Below the pieces are notes generated by a model. The model ran no database searches. It saw nothing but the letters and a program-made list of their open reading frames with translations, and was not told the origin of the DNA. This document shows, piece by piece, positions 6,182-14,811 of a stretch of DNA of 32,980 bases (position 1 is the stretch's first letter; every line of letters starts with the position of its first letter). The stretch is from a virus. The position numbers and the translations under genes were made by a program. The DNA lies in the IMG/VR virus record IMGVR_UViG_3300044825_000554, positions 1 through 32,980 of that record, one strand, 5' to 3'.

Positions 6182-6574
6182 TTATGAACCAAATACTGCA
6201 ACTGAAATGTAATCTTCATCAAAAACACCGCTTGTATAGGTGCTAAACACGGTAACTGAAGAAGTTGTTGGCGTTACGGTTGTTCCAGTTACTCCCACAA
6301 TAGGTGCAAATTTTCCATATACGCCATTTTGCATGGAAGAAGTTGAGGTTAATGTTGCATAATTTGCATTGGCCATAGCAGTTGTAAAATTTACAGCGTA
6401 CTGCCCAGCAGCAGTTCTTGTAACTGAAGAAACATTGAATGAACTTCTAGTTGTCATTGCGCTTGAAACATAACCAAAATTTGCCCATGCTTTAGCAATA
6501 CCAGTCATTCCGTTCTGTGTTGCAAGAACGCCTGTATCGTTGTTTAATGTCGAAACTACGACTTTGCCCGCCAT
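6182..6574 (-). CDS. Fibre-tip-like structural protein, paralogue B (130 aa)
   Basis: This protein has the same fold signature as the gene below it. MAGKVVVSTLNNDTG opens it, then IAKAWANFGYVSSAMTTRSS, then NVSSVTRTAAGQYAVNFTTA, and it ends in YISVAVFGS. The shared strands keep their spacing while the loops differ, as expected when a receptor-contact surface diversifies after duplication. Its ATG overlaps the stop of the GIY-YIG endonuclease gene by one base (TAATG), so it is likely translated by re-initiation. The function is probably host-surface contact, inferred from family and location. Confidence 0.7.
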   Translation of the reverse strand: MAGKVVVSTLNNDTGVLATQNGMTGIAKAWANFGYVSSAMTTRSSFNVSSVTRTAAGQYAVNFTTAMANANYATLTSTSSMQNGVYGKFAPIVGVTGTTVTPTTSSVTVFSTYTSGVFDEDYISVAVFGS

Positions 6575-7170
6575 TATAAAACTCCTTTTTGTCTAGCCCA
6601 TTGCTGTTTTGCAGCTTCGGATAGTTTTTGCCTAGTTTCGGCTGATAATTTTCTGTGACTTAATGCTAACGCAATTTTTCTTTTTGTTTCTTCGGATTTT
6701 GGTTTGCCCAAAGCACTTCTACTCATTTTAGCTTTAGATTCTTCCGTCAAAACCCATTTTTTTCTAGCATCTGACAATTTTTTGCGTCTTTCTTCTGTCA
6801 TGTTTTTTAAATTTGACATAGATATTTTTGCTCGTGATTTTTTGGTGTGTTTTGTTCCAAGTTTAGCTAATCTTAGTTTTTGTTTAGTTTCTGCTGATAC
6901 TTCGCCTTTTGTAGAACCACCTTCTTCAATGTTATAACCGTTTGGTTTGCGTGTATCCATAACACGAATCCAAAATCGCTCAACATAATTTAATATTGGT
7001 CTGTTATTTAAAAAATCACATATTCTTTCATAAGTAAAATTATCTTTACCATATTTCTTATAAGCCGCAGTAATCATGTATCCATGACCTACCTTATTTG
7101 ACTCAACAATGGTCTGACCGACATATTGCTTGCCGTTCAGTTTATTGGTTACAAGGTAGACATGAGCCAT
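6574..7170 (-). CDS. GIY-YIG homing endonuclease with NUMOD3-type repeats
   Basis: The first 90 residues carry the GIY-YIG nuclease core in a variant form: VYLVTN and QYVGQT as the two signature strands, a KKYGKDNF segment, and E84 in YVERFWI as a likely metal ligand. Residues 105-195 hold about five repeats of the NUMOD3 kind (for example SEETKRKIALALS and SAETRQKLSEAA), short helical DNA-binding modules of phage homing endonucleases. The gene is AT-rich and sits between fibre genes, consistent with lateral spread by homing. It shares the AAAGGATATAT leader with the capsid gene. The canonical Arg after YVGQT is not obvious, so activity should not be assumed. Confidence 0.88.
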   Translation of the reverse strand: MAHVYLVTNKLNGKQYVGQTIVESNKVGHGYMITAAYKKYGKDNFTYERICDFLNNRPILNYVERFWIRVMDTRKPNGYNIEEGGSTKGEVSAETKQKLRLAKLGTKHTKKSRAKISMSNLKNMTEERRKKLSDARKKWVLTEESKAKMSRSALGKPKSEETKRKIALALSHRKLSAETRQKLSEAAKQQWARQKGVL

Positions 7171-7199
7171 AATATATCCTTTGTTCTCAGTATTTTAGA

Positions 7200-7922
7200 C
7201 TACACTACAGTCCATGTCGAGCCAGTCGAAACTGTGACTGTAACGCCTGTATCAATGGTAATTGGGCCTGCTGACATTGCATTTTTGGTAGCAGGTACGG
7301 TGTAGTTTACGGTAACTGTTTGGTCGTTTTCAAAGAATACTTGGTTTCCTGCACCACCAGTAGCACCACCACCCAATGAACCCCATGAACTAGCACCATA
7401 ACCTTCAAATAGGTTAGTAGAGCTATTAAAACGAATCATTCCCGTAGTTGGGCTAGGCTGTTGGGCAGTCGTTCCTGCGGGGATTTTTAGTGCGCCAGTA
7501 CCATTAAATGCGCCTAAACCTGTAACCGTTAAAGTACCGCCTACCGTAGCGTTTGTGCCTACGGCTAGGGTGCTTGTGGATTCTAAGGTAGTAAAACGCC
7601 CACTTGCGGGGGTGGTTGCACCAATCGTAGCACCATTAATCGTACCGCCTGTAATAGCAACAGCAGTAGAAGTAGCGGCAACAAACTGAGCATATTCAAC
7701 AGCATCACCAGCTACCGTAGCGGGGTCAAGGTTAATAATCTTATTGGTGTTTAAGTCTAAATCACCCGTCATTGGGGTTTGACCGTCTGCCGCTACCGAG
7801 TCGGTAAGCGCAGCAGCTAAGTCGTTCATGGTGTTATTAGCCCATGAGCTAGATATAGTTGTGCCTGTAACTACGGGATTACCCGCAGGTAAAGAATATA
7901 CGCCTGACCCGTTTCTACTCAT
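7200..7922 (-). CDS. Tail fibre protein (240 aa)
   Basis: The N-terminus (SRNGSGVYSLPAGNPVVTG) is a common attachment sequence of phage tail fibres. LDLNTNKIINLDPA and GDAVEYAQF, typical of the fibre shaft entry, follow, and then Gly, Thr and Ser-rich repeats (TINGATIGATTPASGRFTTL). The last 27 residues, ending TVTVSTGSTWTVV, are nearly identical to the end of the 854-residue fibre about 13 kb away, so both fibres share one C-terminal cap. The stop is separated from the GIY-YIG gene by 29 bases. The protein probably forms a trimeric fibre that contacts the host. Confidence 0.82.
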   Translation of the reverse strand: MSRNGSGVYSLPAGNPVVTGTTISSSWANNTMNDLAAALTDSVAADGQTPMTGDLDLNTNKIINLDPATVAGDAVEYAQFVAATSTAVAITGGTINGATIGATTPASGRFTTLESTSTLAVGTNATVGGTLTVTGLGAFNGTGALKIPAGTTAQQPSPTTGMIRFNSSTNLFEGYGASSWGSLGGGATGGAGNQVFFENDQTVTVNYTVPATKNAMSAGPITIDTGVTVTVSTGSTWTVV

Positions 7923-9935
7923 TTATTGCTCCTCTTGTGCGGTTAATTCGGGTTTTTGACCAACATAACCGCCAACAATTGTGTTGACAAGTGCTTGTGA
8001 TTTAGCAGAATTAGGTTTTGTTCGGGCTAAATCTTCTAATTTTTTGATTGAATCTTTATCAGTTAATATTTTAGCTAATAATTCTGCATTTTTACCCAAT
8101 CTAAATTGTTCATATTGGGTTCTTAAGGCTGAAGGGGATACAGCAGCTTTAGCGTAGCCACCAATTCCACCTTCACGCAAAGATTCCATAATTTGTTGGT
8201 TGTATGCAGTAGCAGAGCCTACTGGCTGACGCTTTCCTTGTGCTTCTAATACATCTAACATACGCTCAAAACCTTGATAGGCTTGCATACCAGCAGATTC
8301 TTGTATCAAAGCTTGCAAATTAGCCTTTTGTTGCTTGTTGCCTTGTATTGTTGCAGCAAATTTAGGCCCACCAAACTGATTTTCGCCACCAACTAATTTT
8401 TGAGATGTTTCGTCAAAAATGCTTTGTAAGTTTTGCTTAGTCCAATCAGCTACAACAGTTGGGTCTTTTCTTCTTAATAGCTCAACAGTCCGTTTTATGT
8501 CAGAAGGTTGCAAAGCTTTAGGAGTTTGTGGCATTAATACTGCTTCTTGGGTACGCATTAACTGTTCAGGAGTGCCTTCTGTTTTGGCAATAACTCCAAC
8601 TGCACCACGCTTTAATGGCTGAATTTGCGTTTCTTGGGCAATTTCATACTTTTTTGCGCCTTTAGCGTATTCAGGTGATATTTGTTTTAAGTAATTACTT
8701 AATTCTGCACGAGCTTGTTCAGTTATTCCTGAAGCCCCTCTTTGCAATCCAGATACAGCAGAAGTTTGTGCGGCATATTCATCGTCTAAATATTTTTTAG
8801 CTGCAATCAATGTTTTTAAAGAATTTGGAGATGCGTCTTTAACACCATATTTTGCTGTTTTTGTAACCGCATCTACAGCTTCAGAAATTCTATCGTTAGC
8901 CAAAACACTAGGAGTTGGGTAAACGCCAAATTTACCAGCTTGTTGGTAATATGGGTCAATATTTTTAGTAAGACTCTTTTCTGCACCTTCAATAAGCTGT
9001 TCGCCAGCTTGTTGCAAACGAATTGGAGTTTGCGAAGTTGCTTGTCTTGGGCTAATTTGACCAAGTGTAGACTCAACCAATTGTCTAGTTTGTGCTGGTC
9101 TTTCTCTTAAAAATTGAGCCATTACAGCAGAACTTTGGGGTGCGTTTTCCAAAACTCTCTGTGTTGCTTGCAATGGCGTTTGACCAACTGTTTGCGCTAT
9201 TGCTTCTGCGCCAGTTAAAGGTGCGCCCATTTGATAAGAGCGTCTTTGTAAACCTTCTGCAATACGCAAATCTTGTGGGGTTACGCCTCGCAAAGATTGA
9301 CGAGCAACTTCAGAAGGTGTTGAGCGTATAAAAGATGGCGCACCAGCAGCAGCAGCGCCTCCAGCAGTAATTAAAGATTGTGCCAATGGGTTATCTACAC
9401 CGCTTTGTCTTGCAAATTCTAATGCTGTACTTCCACCCATTGCTTGTGCAAAACTAGGCAAATATTGATTTGCTTGTGTCAAACTTCTTGGATTTAATAC
9501 GCCACCGCCTACCATCATTTGTGTGCCTACATCAGCAATTCTTAACAATGGCGTGTTTGGTTCATTTTCAGGTGTAATTACATTTGCTCTTTGAAGCTGT
9601 GTTGTTACAGGCGTAACACCTCTTGGAACATTTACATCTTCACCCTGAATTTTGCCTTTTAAATATCTGTATAAATTAATGTAATTTTGCGGTGCGCCAA
9701 CAATAACATCACCAATATTTGCAACGCCTTTTATAGCACTTTGACCCAATACTTTAGGTAAGCTTTTTTGTTGCTCATACAAAACGCTCTCAGCACCGCC
9801 TGATTGAATTTCTAATGCACGAACTTCGTCTTGCTTAGCTTCTTCATAAGCTTTAGCAACAATATTAAATTCAGGCGTTCCCTTTTTAGCCTGATTTTTA
9901 ACAATCCAACTTGCGTATTCTTCTGCTGTAGCCAT
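7923..9935 (-). CDS. Putative internal virion or DNA-ejection protein (670 aa)
   Basis: This large, mostly helical protein is rich in Gln, Ala and Leu. It has a hydrophobic Gly-Ala-rich region at about 185-200 (ITAGGAAAAGAPS) but no clear transmembrane anchor and no enzymatic motif that I can see. In podovirus-like genomes, long helical proteins between the tail-completion genes and the fibres are often ejected with the DNA to form a channel through the envelope. The position here, directly after a second such protein, supports that reading. The gene is visibly more AT-rich than the head and tail genes. The ejection role is inference from size, composition and order. Confidence 0.6.
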   Translation of the reverse strand: MATAEEYASWIVKNQAKKGTPEFNIVAKAYEEAKQDEVRALEIQSGGAESVLYEQQKSLPKVLGQSAIKGVANIGDVIVGAPQNYINLYRYLKGKIQGEDVNVPRGVTPVTTQLQRANVITPENEPNTPLLRIADVGTQMMVGGGVLNPRSLTQANQYLPSFAQAMGGSTALEFARQSGVDNPLAQSLITAGGAAAAGAPSFIRSTPSEVARQSLRGVTPQDLRIAEGLQRRSYQMGAPLTGAEAIAQTVGQTPLQATQRVLENAPQSSAVMAQFLRERPAQTRQLVESTLGQISPRQATSQTPIRLQQAGEQLIEGAEKSLTKNIDPYYQQAGKFGVYPTPSVLANDRISEAVDAVTKTAKYGVKDASPNSLKTLIAAKKYLDDEYAAQTSAVSGLQRGASGITEQARAELSNYLKQISPEYAKGAKKYEIAQETQIQPLKRGAVGVIAKTEGTPEQLMRTQEAVLMPQTPKALQPSDIKRTVELLRRKDPTVVADWTKQNLQSIFDETSQKLVGGENQFGGPKFAATIQGNKQQKANLQALIQESAGMQAYQGFERMLDVLEAQGKRQPVGSATAYNQQIMESLREGGIGGYAKAAVSPSALRTQYEQFRLGKNAELLAKILTDKDSIKKLEDLARTKPNSAKSQALVNTIVGGYVGQKPELTAQEEQ

Positions 9936-9937
9936 GT

Positions 9938-11200
9938 TTACTTTCCAAGAATTTCATCAGCTTGTTGTCGAACTGCACTAGGTGTACGATTTTTAGATTG
10001 TGGCTCAAAAATTGATGGATTTGCTTGAATTTGATAAAAAGGCACAAGACTTTTATTTTGTGGGTCAGCCTGCAAAGTATTAACCATGCCCTCATGTTGT
10101 TGGTATGTGAATTTAGCAGCCCTTCTTGCAGCTTCAGCAAGCTGTTTAATTTCTGCAGCAGTAAAGTTAATGTCACCACCAATTGCTCTTTCAGCCAATC
10201 TACCTTCAGATTCTGTAATTGAACCTTCGCCACGCATTTGTTTGCGACCTTGCAATGTAAGCTGAGCCAATCCTTGCATAGCTTGACGGCTATTAGCAAT
10301 CATTTCTGCTTGTGTTGCTCCACCAGCACCCAATAATTGAGAAACTTGAGCAATTCCTAAACGAACATTAGCCGATGGGCCAGTAATAATTTTTCCAGAT
10401 TCTACTGCGCTAATAATACGATTTGCTGCATCTGCTGTTTGAACTGCGCCTGTAGCAGCAATTTTAGATTCTTTTAAAATTTCACCAACTTGACCTGCTC
10501 CGCTTTTGCCTAATAAATTCGATAAGTCAACATTAGTTGCTCCAGCTTTTTTAAGGTCACGCTGGTAATCAAAAAATGTACCTTGATAACCTTCTTTTTG
10601 AGCTTGTAAATAATTTCTTTGATTTTCTGTTAATTTTTCACCACCTTCTGCAACAACTTCATTTTTACCAGTAACAGGGTTAAAACGAATAACTCTTTCG
10701 CCTTCGCTAACTTTTTGTGGTTTAAGCATTTCAGCAACATTTTGTTTAAGCCAACTTGGAGCATAGGGGTCGTTTGCAATTTGTATAGCCTGTTGAAAGT
10801 CTGGTTTTTTCTCTGGTTTATACAATATTGGCGCAGGAATATCTTGTCCTTCTTCACCCATACCTTTCCCATATGGGCCAGCCATTTCAATAATTTGCTC
10901 AGGAGAACCTTGTGTTGCCTCAAAATATTCTTTAACAGCTTTGCTTTGGCCCTCACGCAAGCGTTGAGCCATTTCTAATTGTTTCTTATCGGCTTCTTTT
11001 TCCAATCTAGTGCCTACATAAACATTAGCTAAGTTTGCTAAGTTTTGGAAAATGCTAGGCGGCACATAACGACCACCAACAATTTGTCCTTGTGGCGTTT
11101 GCATCCCTTGTTGCATAAGCATTTGAGCCATTCGTTGTTGGCGTGATACATCCTGTTGTTGTTCAAACAACTCTGGGGGTAATGTTCCTAGTTGTGCCAT
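9938..11200 (-). CDS. Putative internal virion or DNA-ejection protein (420 aa)
   Basis: The N-terminus (about 1-45) is rich in Gln and Met (ELFEQQQDVSRQQRMAQMLM), followed by a long helical region with coiled-coil character and a conserved-looking helical C-terminal half (from about 230). In the latter, ESGKIITGPSANVRLGIAQV and GRKQMRGEGSITESEGRLAE resemble phage structural proteins annotated as injection or internal virion components. No signal peptide or enzymatic motif is present. Two bases separate its stop from the start of the 670-residue gene, which suggests co-translation and a shared particle. Function is inferred from context. Confidence 0.6.
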   Translation of the reverse strand: MAQLGTLPPELFEQQQDVSRQQRMAQMLMQQGMQTPQGQIVGGRYVPPSIFQNLANLANVYVGTRLEKEADKKQLEMAQRLREGQSKAVKEYFEATQGSPEQIIEMAGPYGKGMGEEGQDIPAPILYKPEKKPDFQQAIQIANDPYAPSWLKQNVAEMLKPQKVSEGERVIRFNPVTGKNEVVAEGGEKLTENQRNYLQAQKEGYQGTFFDYQRDLKKAGATNVDLSNLLGKSGAGQVGEILKESKIAATGAVQTADAANRIISAVESGKIITGPSANVRLGIAQVSQLLGAGGATQAEMIANSRQAMQGLAQLTLQGRKQMRGEGSITESEGRLAERAIGGDINFTAAEIKQLAEAARRAAKFTYQQHEGMVNTLQADPQNKSLVPFYQIQANPSIFEPQSKNRTPSAVRQQADEILGK

Positions 11201-11204
11201 AGTA

Positions 11205-11537
11205 TTAGTCCATGCCAGTAGTCATTGTGGGTACTTGTCCTTGACCGCCATAACCGTACACATTTTCTGCACCATATTGTTGCATCGCAGCTTGAGCGTT
11301 TGTGTATGGGTTAGAGCTTTGCCCTTTTCTAAGCATTGCCGCCATAGCCATTGGGTTCATGCCGCCACCTCCAACTTGCCCAGCTTGTTGGCTCAAGCCT
11401 TGGTTTTTAGCCATTGCTTGATTGAGGTTAGCTTGTTGTGCGCCAATGTTCTGAAAAACAGGGGCTAAACCGCCAATGTCTTGTTGTTGCCCTTGTTGGA
11501 TATAAGGGTTAGGTGCGTATGGGTTGTACATATTCAT
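11205..11537 (-). CDS. Gln, Gly and Met-rich low-complexity protein (110 aa)
   Basis: The composition is dominated by Gln, Gly, Met, Asn and Ala, with Tyr-Asn-Pro-Tyr repeats at the start (MYNPYAPNPYIQQG) and a Gly-Met-rich middle (GGGGMNPMAMAAML). It looks disordered with short helices. Such linkers occur near the portal and ejection apparatus of podovirus-like phages. The start is fixed by an ATGA overlap with the S74-domain gene. It may be a minor virion component, but I recognise no family. Confidence 0.55.
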   Translation of the reverse strand: MNMYNPYAPNPYIQQGQQQDIGGLAPVFQNIGAQQANLNQAMAKNQGLSQQAGQVGGGGMNPMAMAAMLRKGQSSNPYTNAQAAMQQYGAENVYGYGGQGQVPTMTTGMD

Positions 11538-12592
11538 GGTATTAATCCGTAATCTACGACCTTATAGCCGTCATCAAGGGTTTTAACTGCATATGGGAAT
11601 ACTTGTTCTACTTCGTCAGCCATTACGCCAACATGAACTCCATGTCCTGCATAGTCACGGTTTTTGAACTCGTCTTTGTATTCAAAGCTGTACAAGGTCA
11701 AACCGTTATCCATTACACCGATTGGCTTAATGTTTTCTTTGGTGCGTGGGTCAGAATATTTCATAATTCCAGCACCAGCCAAGCCCATTAAACCTTGATT
11801 GAAGTTAGATTGAGCGGCTTGTTGGGCGTTAAAGTCGCCCATCTGAGCGTTATAGCCCATTTGTGCGGCAGATAACAAGTCAGGGCCAGCCGTTGTAGCT
11901 TGTTGGGCAGAATTAACAAACTGTGGGCCAGTTACTTGTGCGCCACTACGAACAGCATTAAGGGTGTTAATCGGTTCGTTACGCTGATAAGCAAGTTCCT
12001 CAAAACCACGCTGACGGGCTTGTAAACCTACGCCAAATCCGCTTGTGATAGCCGAGTTCAACAGGTCATTTTCACGCTGTTGCTGTTGCATCATGGCACG
12101 GTTATAAGCCTCAGAATTTAGCGGAATACCTTGATTGGCTAACTTAGTTTCTAAAGCTTCACGCTGATTTTGTAAGGTTGGCTCAAGCCTGCGAAGCATC
12201 GCATCTTGATATTGCTCACCTGCATTAATTGGCATACCAGCCAAACCAGCCGTACTAAACGGCTGTGCAATCATTTCTTTAACATAGCCTAGACCTTGAC
12301 CCGATAACTCGCCAAGTCCAATACTGGCTTGGTTTTGTAGGTCAAGTAGTCGCTGTTGCTGTGGGTTTAAACTTTGGGTAGCAGTCCAAGTTGGGTTGCC
12401 GTATGGGTCTTCGCCAGTAATTGAGTAGCGTAATTCGCCATAAGGGGTAATTTGATTTACACGGTTAGCAGCAGTAGCTTGACGGGCTGCCGCTAAGTTA
12501 CCAGCCGCAGTCTGTGACGCTGCACCTGCGTAATCGGGGGCTGCTGGCGCACTTGGCGCAGGCCCTAGTCCTAAAAATCCACCACCACCCAT
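11534..12592 (-). CDS. Virion protein with C-terminal S74 intramolecular chaperone domain
   Basis: Residues 1-275 are helical and rich in Gln, Ala and Asn, without fibre repeats. From about 278 the sequence turns into a peptidase S74 chaperone: YSDPRTKENIKPIG with S280 as the presumed cleavage serine and a nearby Lys, then LYSFEYKDE, then HVGVMADEVEQVFP and DGYKVVDYG. In other phages this domain helps trimerise a beta-helical fibre and then cuts itself off. Here it is attached to a protein of the ejection or tail-completion type, and it is short (about 75 residues). Autocleavage is likely but not shown. It is unclear what the domain helps to fold. Confidence 0.8.
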   Translation of the reverse strand: MGGGGFLGLGPAPSAPAAPDYAGAASQTAAGNLAAARQATAANRVNQITPYGELRYSITGEDPYGNPTWTATQSLNPQQQRLLDLQNQASIGLGELSGQGLGYVKEMIAQPFSTAGLAGMPINAGEQYQDAMLRRLEPTLQNQREALETKLANQGIPLNSEAYNRAMMQQQQRENDLLNSAITSGFGVGLQARQRGFEELAYQRNEPINTLNAVRSGAQVTGPQFVNSAQQATTAGPDLLSAAQMGYNAQMGDFNAQQAAQSNFNQGLMGLAGAGIMKYSDPRTKENIKPIGVMDNGLTLYSFEYKDEFKNRDYAGHGVHVGVMADEVEQVFPYAVKTLDDGYKVVDYGLIP

Positions 12593-12593
12593 A

Positions 12594-13037
12594 CTATTCT
12601 CCTCTTGCTTTCCTTAGAGGGCATTGGATGTCTAGCCACCGACATTCCTCTTTCCTCATCGCCATAATGACCAAATCCCCTTCCATATGGGCATCAGGTA
12701 TTTCAGCAACCACTTTAAAGCCCAAATGTCGGTTTAACTTTAGGGCATCCGTGTTATCAGCACAGATTTGCCCTAGTATAACGCTAACTCCTAGTTTATT
12801 AAAGGGGTAATCAAAAGCCGCCCATAATAAATCCCTACTCATCCAGTTCGTTTCTGCCAATGAGCCAATGTGCATTTCGCAGGCTTTTGGCATGAAATTA
12901 CAGTACCCAACCACCGCTACTAAATTACCGTCTTGCAACTGCCCAATACATTGCGTGGACTCAGGCAGGGGAAAGTTCAAAACCCTTACTAACCAATCCC
13001 CCAAATACTTTTGGTTATCTGTAGTAACAGTCCTCAC
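12594..13037 (-). CDS. GNAT-family N-acetyltransferase
   Basis: The segment CADNTDALKLNRHLGFKVVA is the typical C-terminal part of the GNAT acetyl-CoA fold (the N-x-x-A/S-xx-L-x-x-x-x-GF motif). It is preceded by strands (LVAVVGYCNF, CEMHIGSLA) and followed by the usual final strands with DLVIMAMRKEECRWL. I choose the GTG at 13037, because it overlaps the TGA of the preceding gene as GTGA and follows a GGCGGGG box, giving 147 residues. The open frame extends to 13079, but that would place 46 bases inside the tail gene. The substrate is unknown. Phage GNAT genes within tail operons are common. Confidence 0.8.
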   Translation of the reverse strand: MRTVTTDNQKYLGDWLVRVLNFPLPESTQCIGQLQDGNLVAVVGYCNFMPKACEMHIGSLAETNWMSRDLLWAAFDYPFNKLGVSVILGQICADNTDALKLNRHLGFKVVAEIPDAHMEGDLVIMAMRKEECRWLDIQCPLRKARGE

Positions 13038-14809
13038 AATACCCCGCCACGCTCCATCACAAAATCGGTAGAAGCCCACCGTAATTCAAGTCCTTGTGCT
13101 GCCACATTAAGACTTATTGAGCCAGCATATCCAATACCTGTCACGCCTTGCCATAGCTTACTTTGAACTGGGCCACCCCATTTCTTGTTATCCCATGTAG
13201 CTGTGTCCCAAATACCAATTTGGTTTAAATTTGGGTTAAAGCTGACCTGTCCTGTAAGGTCTTGCACCTCAAAATCGGTACTTAAACCGCATAAAACGGT
13301 AGGAATAGCCCCTTCAATTTGGAATATGGGGCGAACCATCGTAAACCGCTTCTGTTGCCCTCTAGCGTCAAAATACGAGTAAGCCTGCTGTACCCAAGCC
13401 TTGATGTTTGTACCGCCATCGGACAATCCGTTGTAGTACTTAGCCACAAAGCCGTTGCTACCAAAATAAAGGTCATCTCCGCTTATTTCAAAGCAGGCAG
13501 CGTTGATATTAGTGAACCGACCCCATGATTTTGTAATGTTGTGCATTACAAATTGTTCATACTTACCGCTTCCCAAGGGAATATTGATGATAAGCATATT
13601 AAACTTAGCAAAATACACGATTTGCCAGCCAAAATTGTTGGCATATAGGTCAGCCGCTTGGCTAATAGCGTAGTAAATCTTGTCGGTGACATTGATTCGG
13701 GGGTCTAAACGGCTAGATTGCAGGGCAGAAGCAAGGGGAACTAGCCCATCCTCGGTCAAAAGCAGTAAATCGCCACCAAATTTGTAAAAACAACGCCTTG
13801 AAAAGGTTTGTCCTAACTGCCAAACACCAATTAATGACCAATCGTTCGCATCCGATGGGTTTGAACCCTTGTAAACAATGGCCTCACCTTGACTGGTAAT
13901 GGCTACAAGGTAATCATCTACCCCATAACCAGCGTCAAGAGTCCAAGTTCCTAGAGCTTGTAAGAATCCACCGCTTCTAGCGACACCGCCTAGATTGTAT
14001 TCAGTCAAAACACCGCTTACAGAGTCAACTGGCAAGTACCAAAAGCTTAGACTTTGCTCTTCAACAAAGAATAAACGCTCTTTGTGCAGATTTACGCCAA
14101 TTAGCTTGTCACCGTCTATGCCTGTAATGTAATAATTAATCGTATAAGCACCAACAATAGTAGCGTCATTGGCTGGCGCAGTTGCCATTATGTAAGTAAA
14201 TGTGGTGTTACCTGTAACGGTAATGCGGTATGTGCCATTAAACTCGGCTGGCGTTGTGCCAGTTACCGTAATCGTATTTCCAGTCACTAAACCGTGGGCT
14301 ACGCTAGTTGTGACAGTAGCCGTTAGGTTGCCTGTGCCACCCCGTGTCATTGTTAGGATAGTTTGGGGAGTATCTGTGCCAGCCGACTTTTGCCAGCGTG
14401 TGCCGTCATAAACAACCATTTGGTCTGCGCCATTTACGCCAACCATAAACGAGCCGCCTGCCGTAGTAATGACTTGGTGCTGTACTTTGCCGTTACCTAA
14501 ACTGACAGGAAAGGCAGAAACAGGGCTTGCACCTGATACATCTAGAATGTCGCCAGCCGCATTAACCCCAAATAGCTTTTGTTGGGTGGGGCTGCTGTAA
14601 TTCATGAGGGTTTGGACTTCACCCGTAATGCCTGTGCAGGTCTTTGTATAGCCTTGACGCAAAGTCACATCGGATGGGGTCGGGAAGAAGTTGACCATTT
14701 GAACCGCATCTAATGGGTTCATTTCAGCCACAGAATCTCGTGCGTTCCAACCCCCGATTGGGGCGGGTAAACTAGCGGTTACAGCCCTTCTTTGTTGCGG
14801 TACACGCAT
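13034..14809 (-). CDS. Tail stabilisation protein, P22 gp10-like
   Basis: The start (RAVTASLPAPIGGWNARDSVAEMNP) and the beta-propeller-like repeats over 591 residues (for example ERLFFVEEQSLSFWYLP, LLLLTEDGLVPL and DLYFGSNGFV) match packaged-DNA or tail stabilisation proteins of P22-like phages. These form a ring beneath the portal and bind the fibres or needle. At about 150-220 a Thr, Gly and Val-rich segment (NTITVTGTTPAEFNGTYRI) looks like an inserted beta domain. The order adaptor, then stabilisation protein, is the usual one. The stop is coupled to the GNAT gene. I am fairly sure of the role but not of the exact homologue. Confidence 0.8.
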   Translation of the reverse strand: MRVPQQRRAVTASLPAPIGGWNARDSVAEMNPLDAVQMVNFFPTPSDVTLRQGYTKTCTGITGEVQTLMNYSSPTQQKLFGVNAAGDILDVSGASPVSAFPVSLGNGKVQHQVITTAGGSFMVGVNGADQMVVYDGTRWQKSAGTDTPQTILTMTRGGTGNLTATVTTSVAHGLVTGNTITVTGTTPAEFNGTYRITVTGNTTFTYIMATAPANDATIVGAYTINYYITGIDGDKLIGVNLHKERLFFVEEQSLSFWYLPVDSVSGVLTEYNLGGVARSGGFLQALGTWTLDAGYGVDDYLVAITSQGEAIVYKGSNPSDANDWSLIGVWQLGQTFSRRCFYKFGGDLLLLTEDGLVPLASALQSSRLDPRINVTDKIYYAISQAADLYANNFGWQIVYFAKFNMLIINIPLGSGKYEQFVMHNITKSWGRFTNINAACFEISGDDLYFGSNGFVAKYYNGLSDGGTNIKAWVQQAYSYFDARGQQKRFTMVRPIFQIEGAIPTVLCGLSTDFEVQDLTGQVSFNPNLNQIGIWDTATWDNKKWGGPVQSKLWQGVTGIGYAGSISLNVAAQGLELRWASTDFVMERGGVL

Positions 14810-14811
14810 AA

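Noticed and set aside
9898-10956. Alternative minus-strand frames (133 and 108 residues) within the 420-residue gene
   Set aside because: They are Leu and Lys-rich shadows of a gene that fits its neighbours better, and I recognise no conserved motif in them, in contrast to the methyltransferase overlap.
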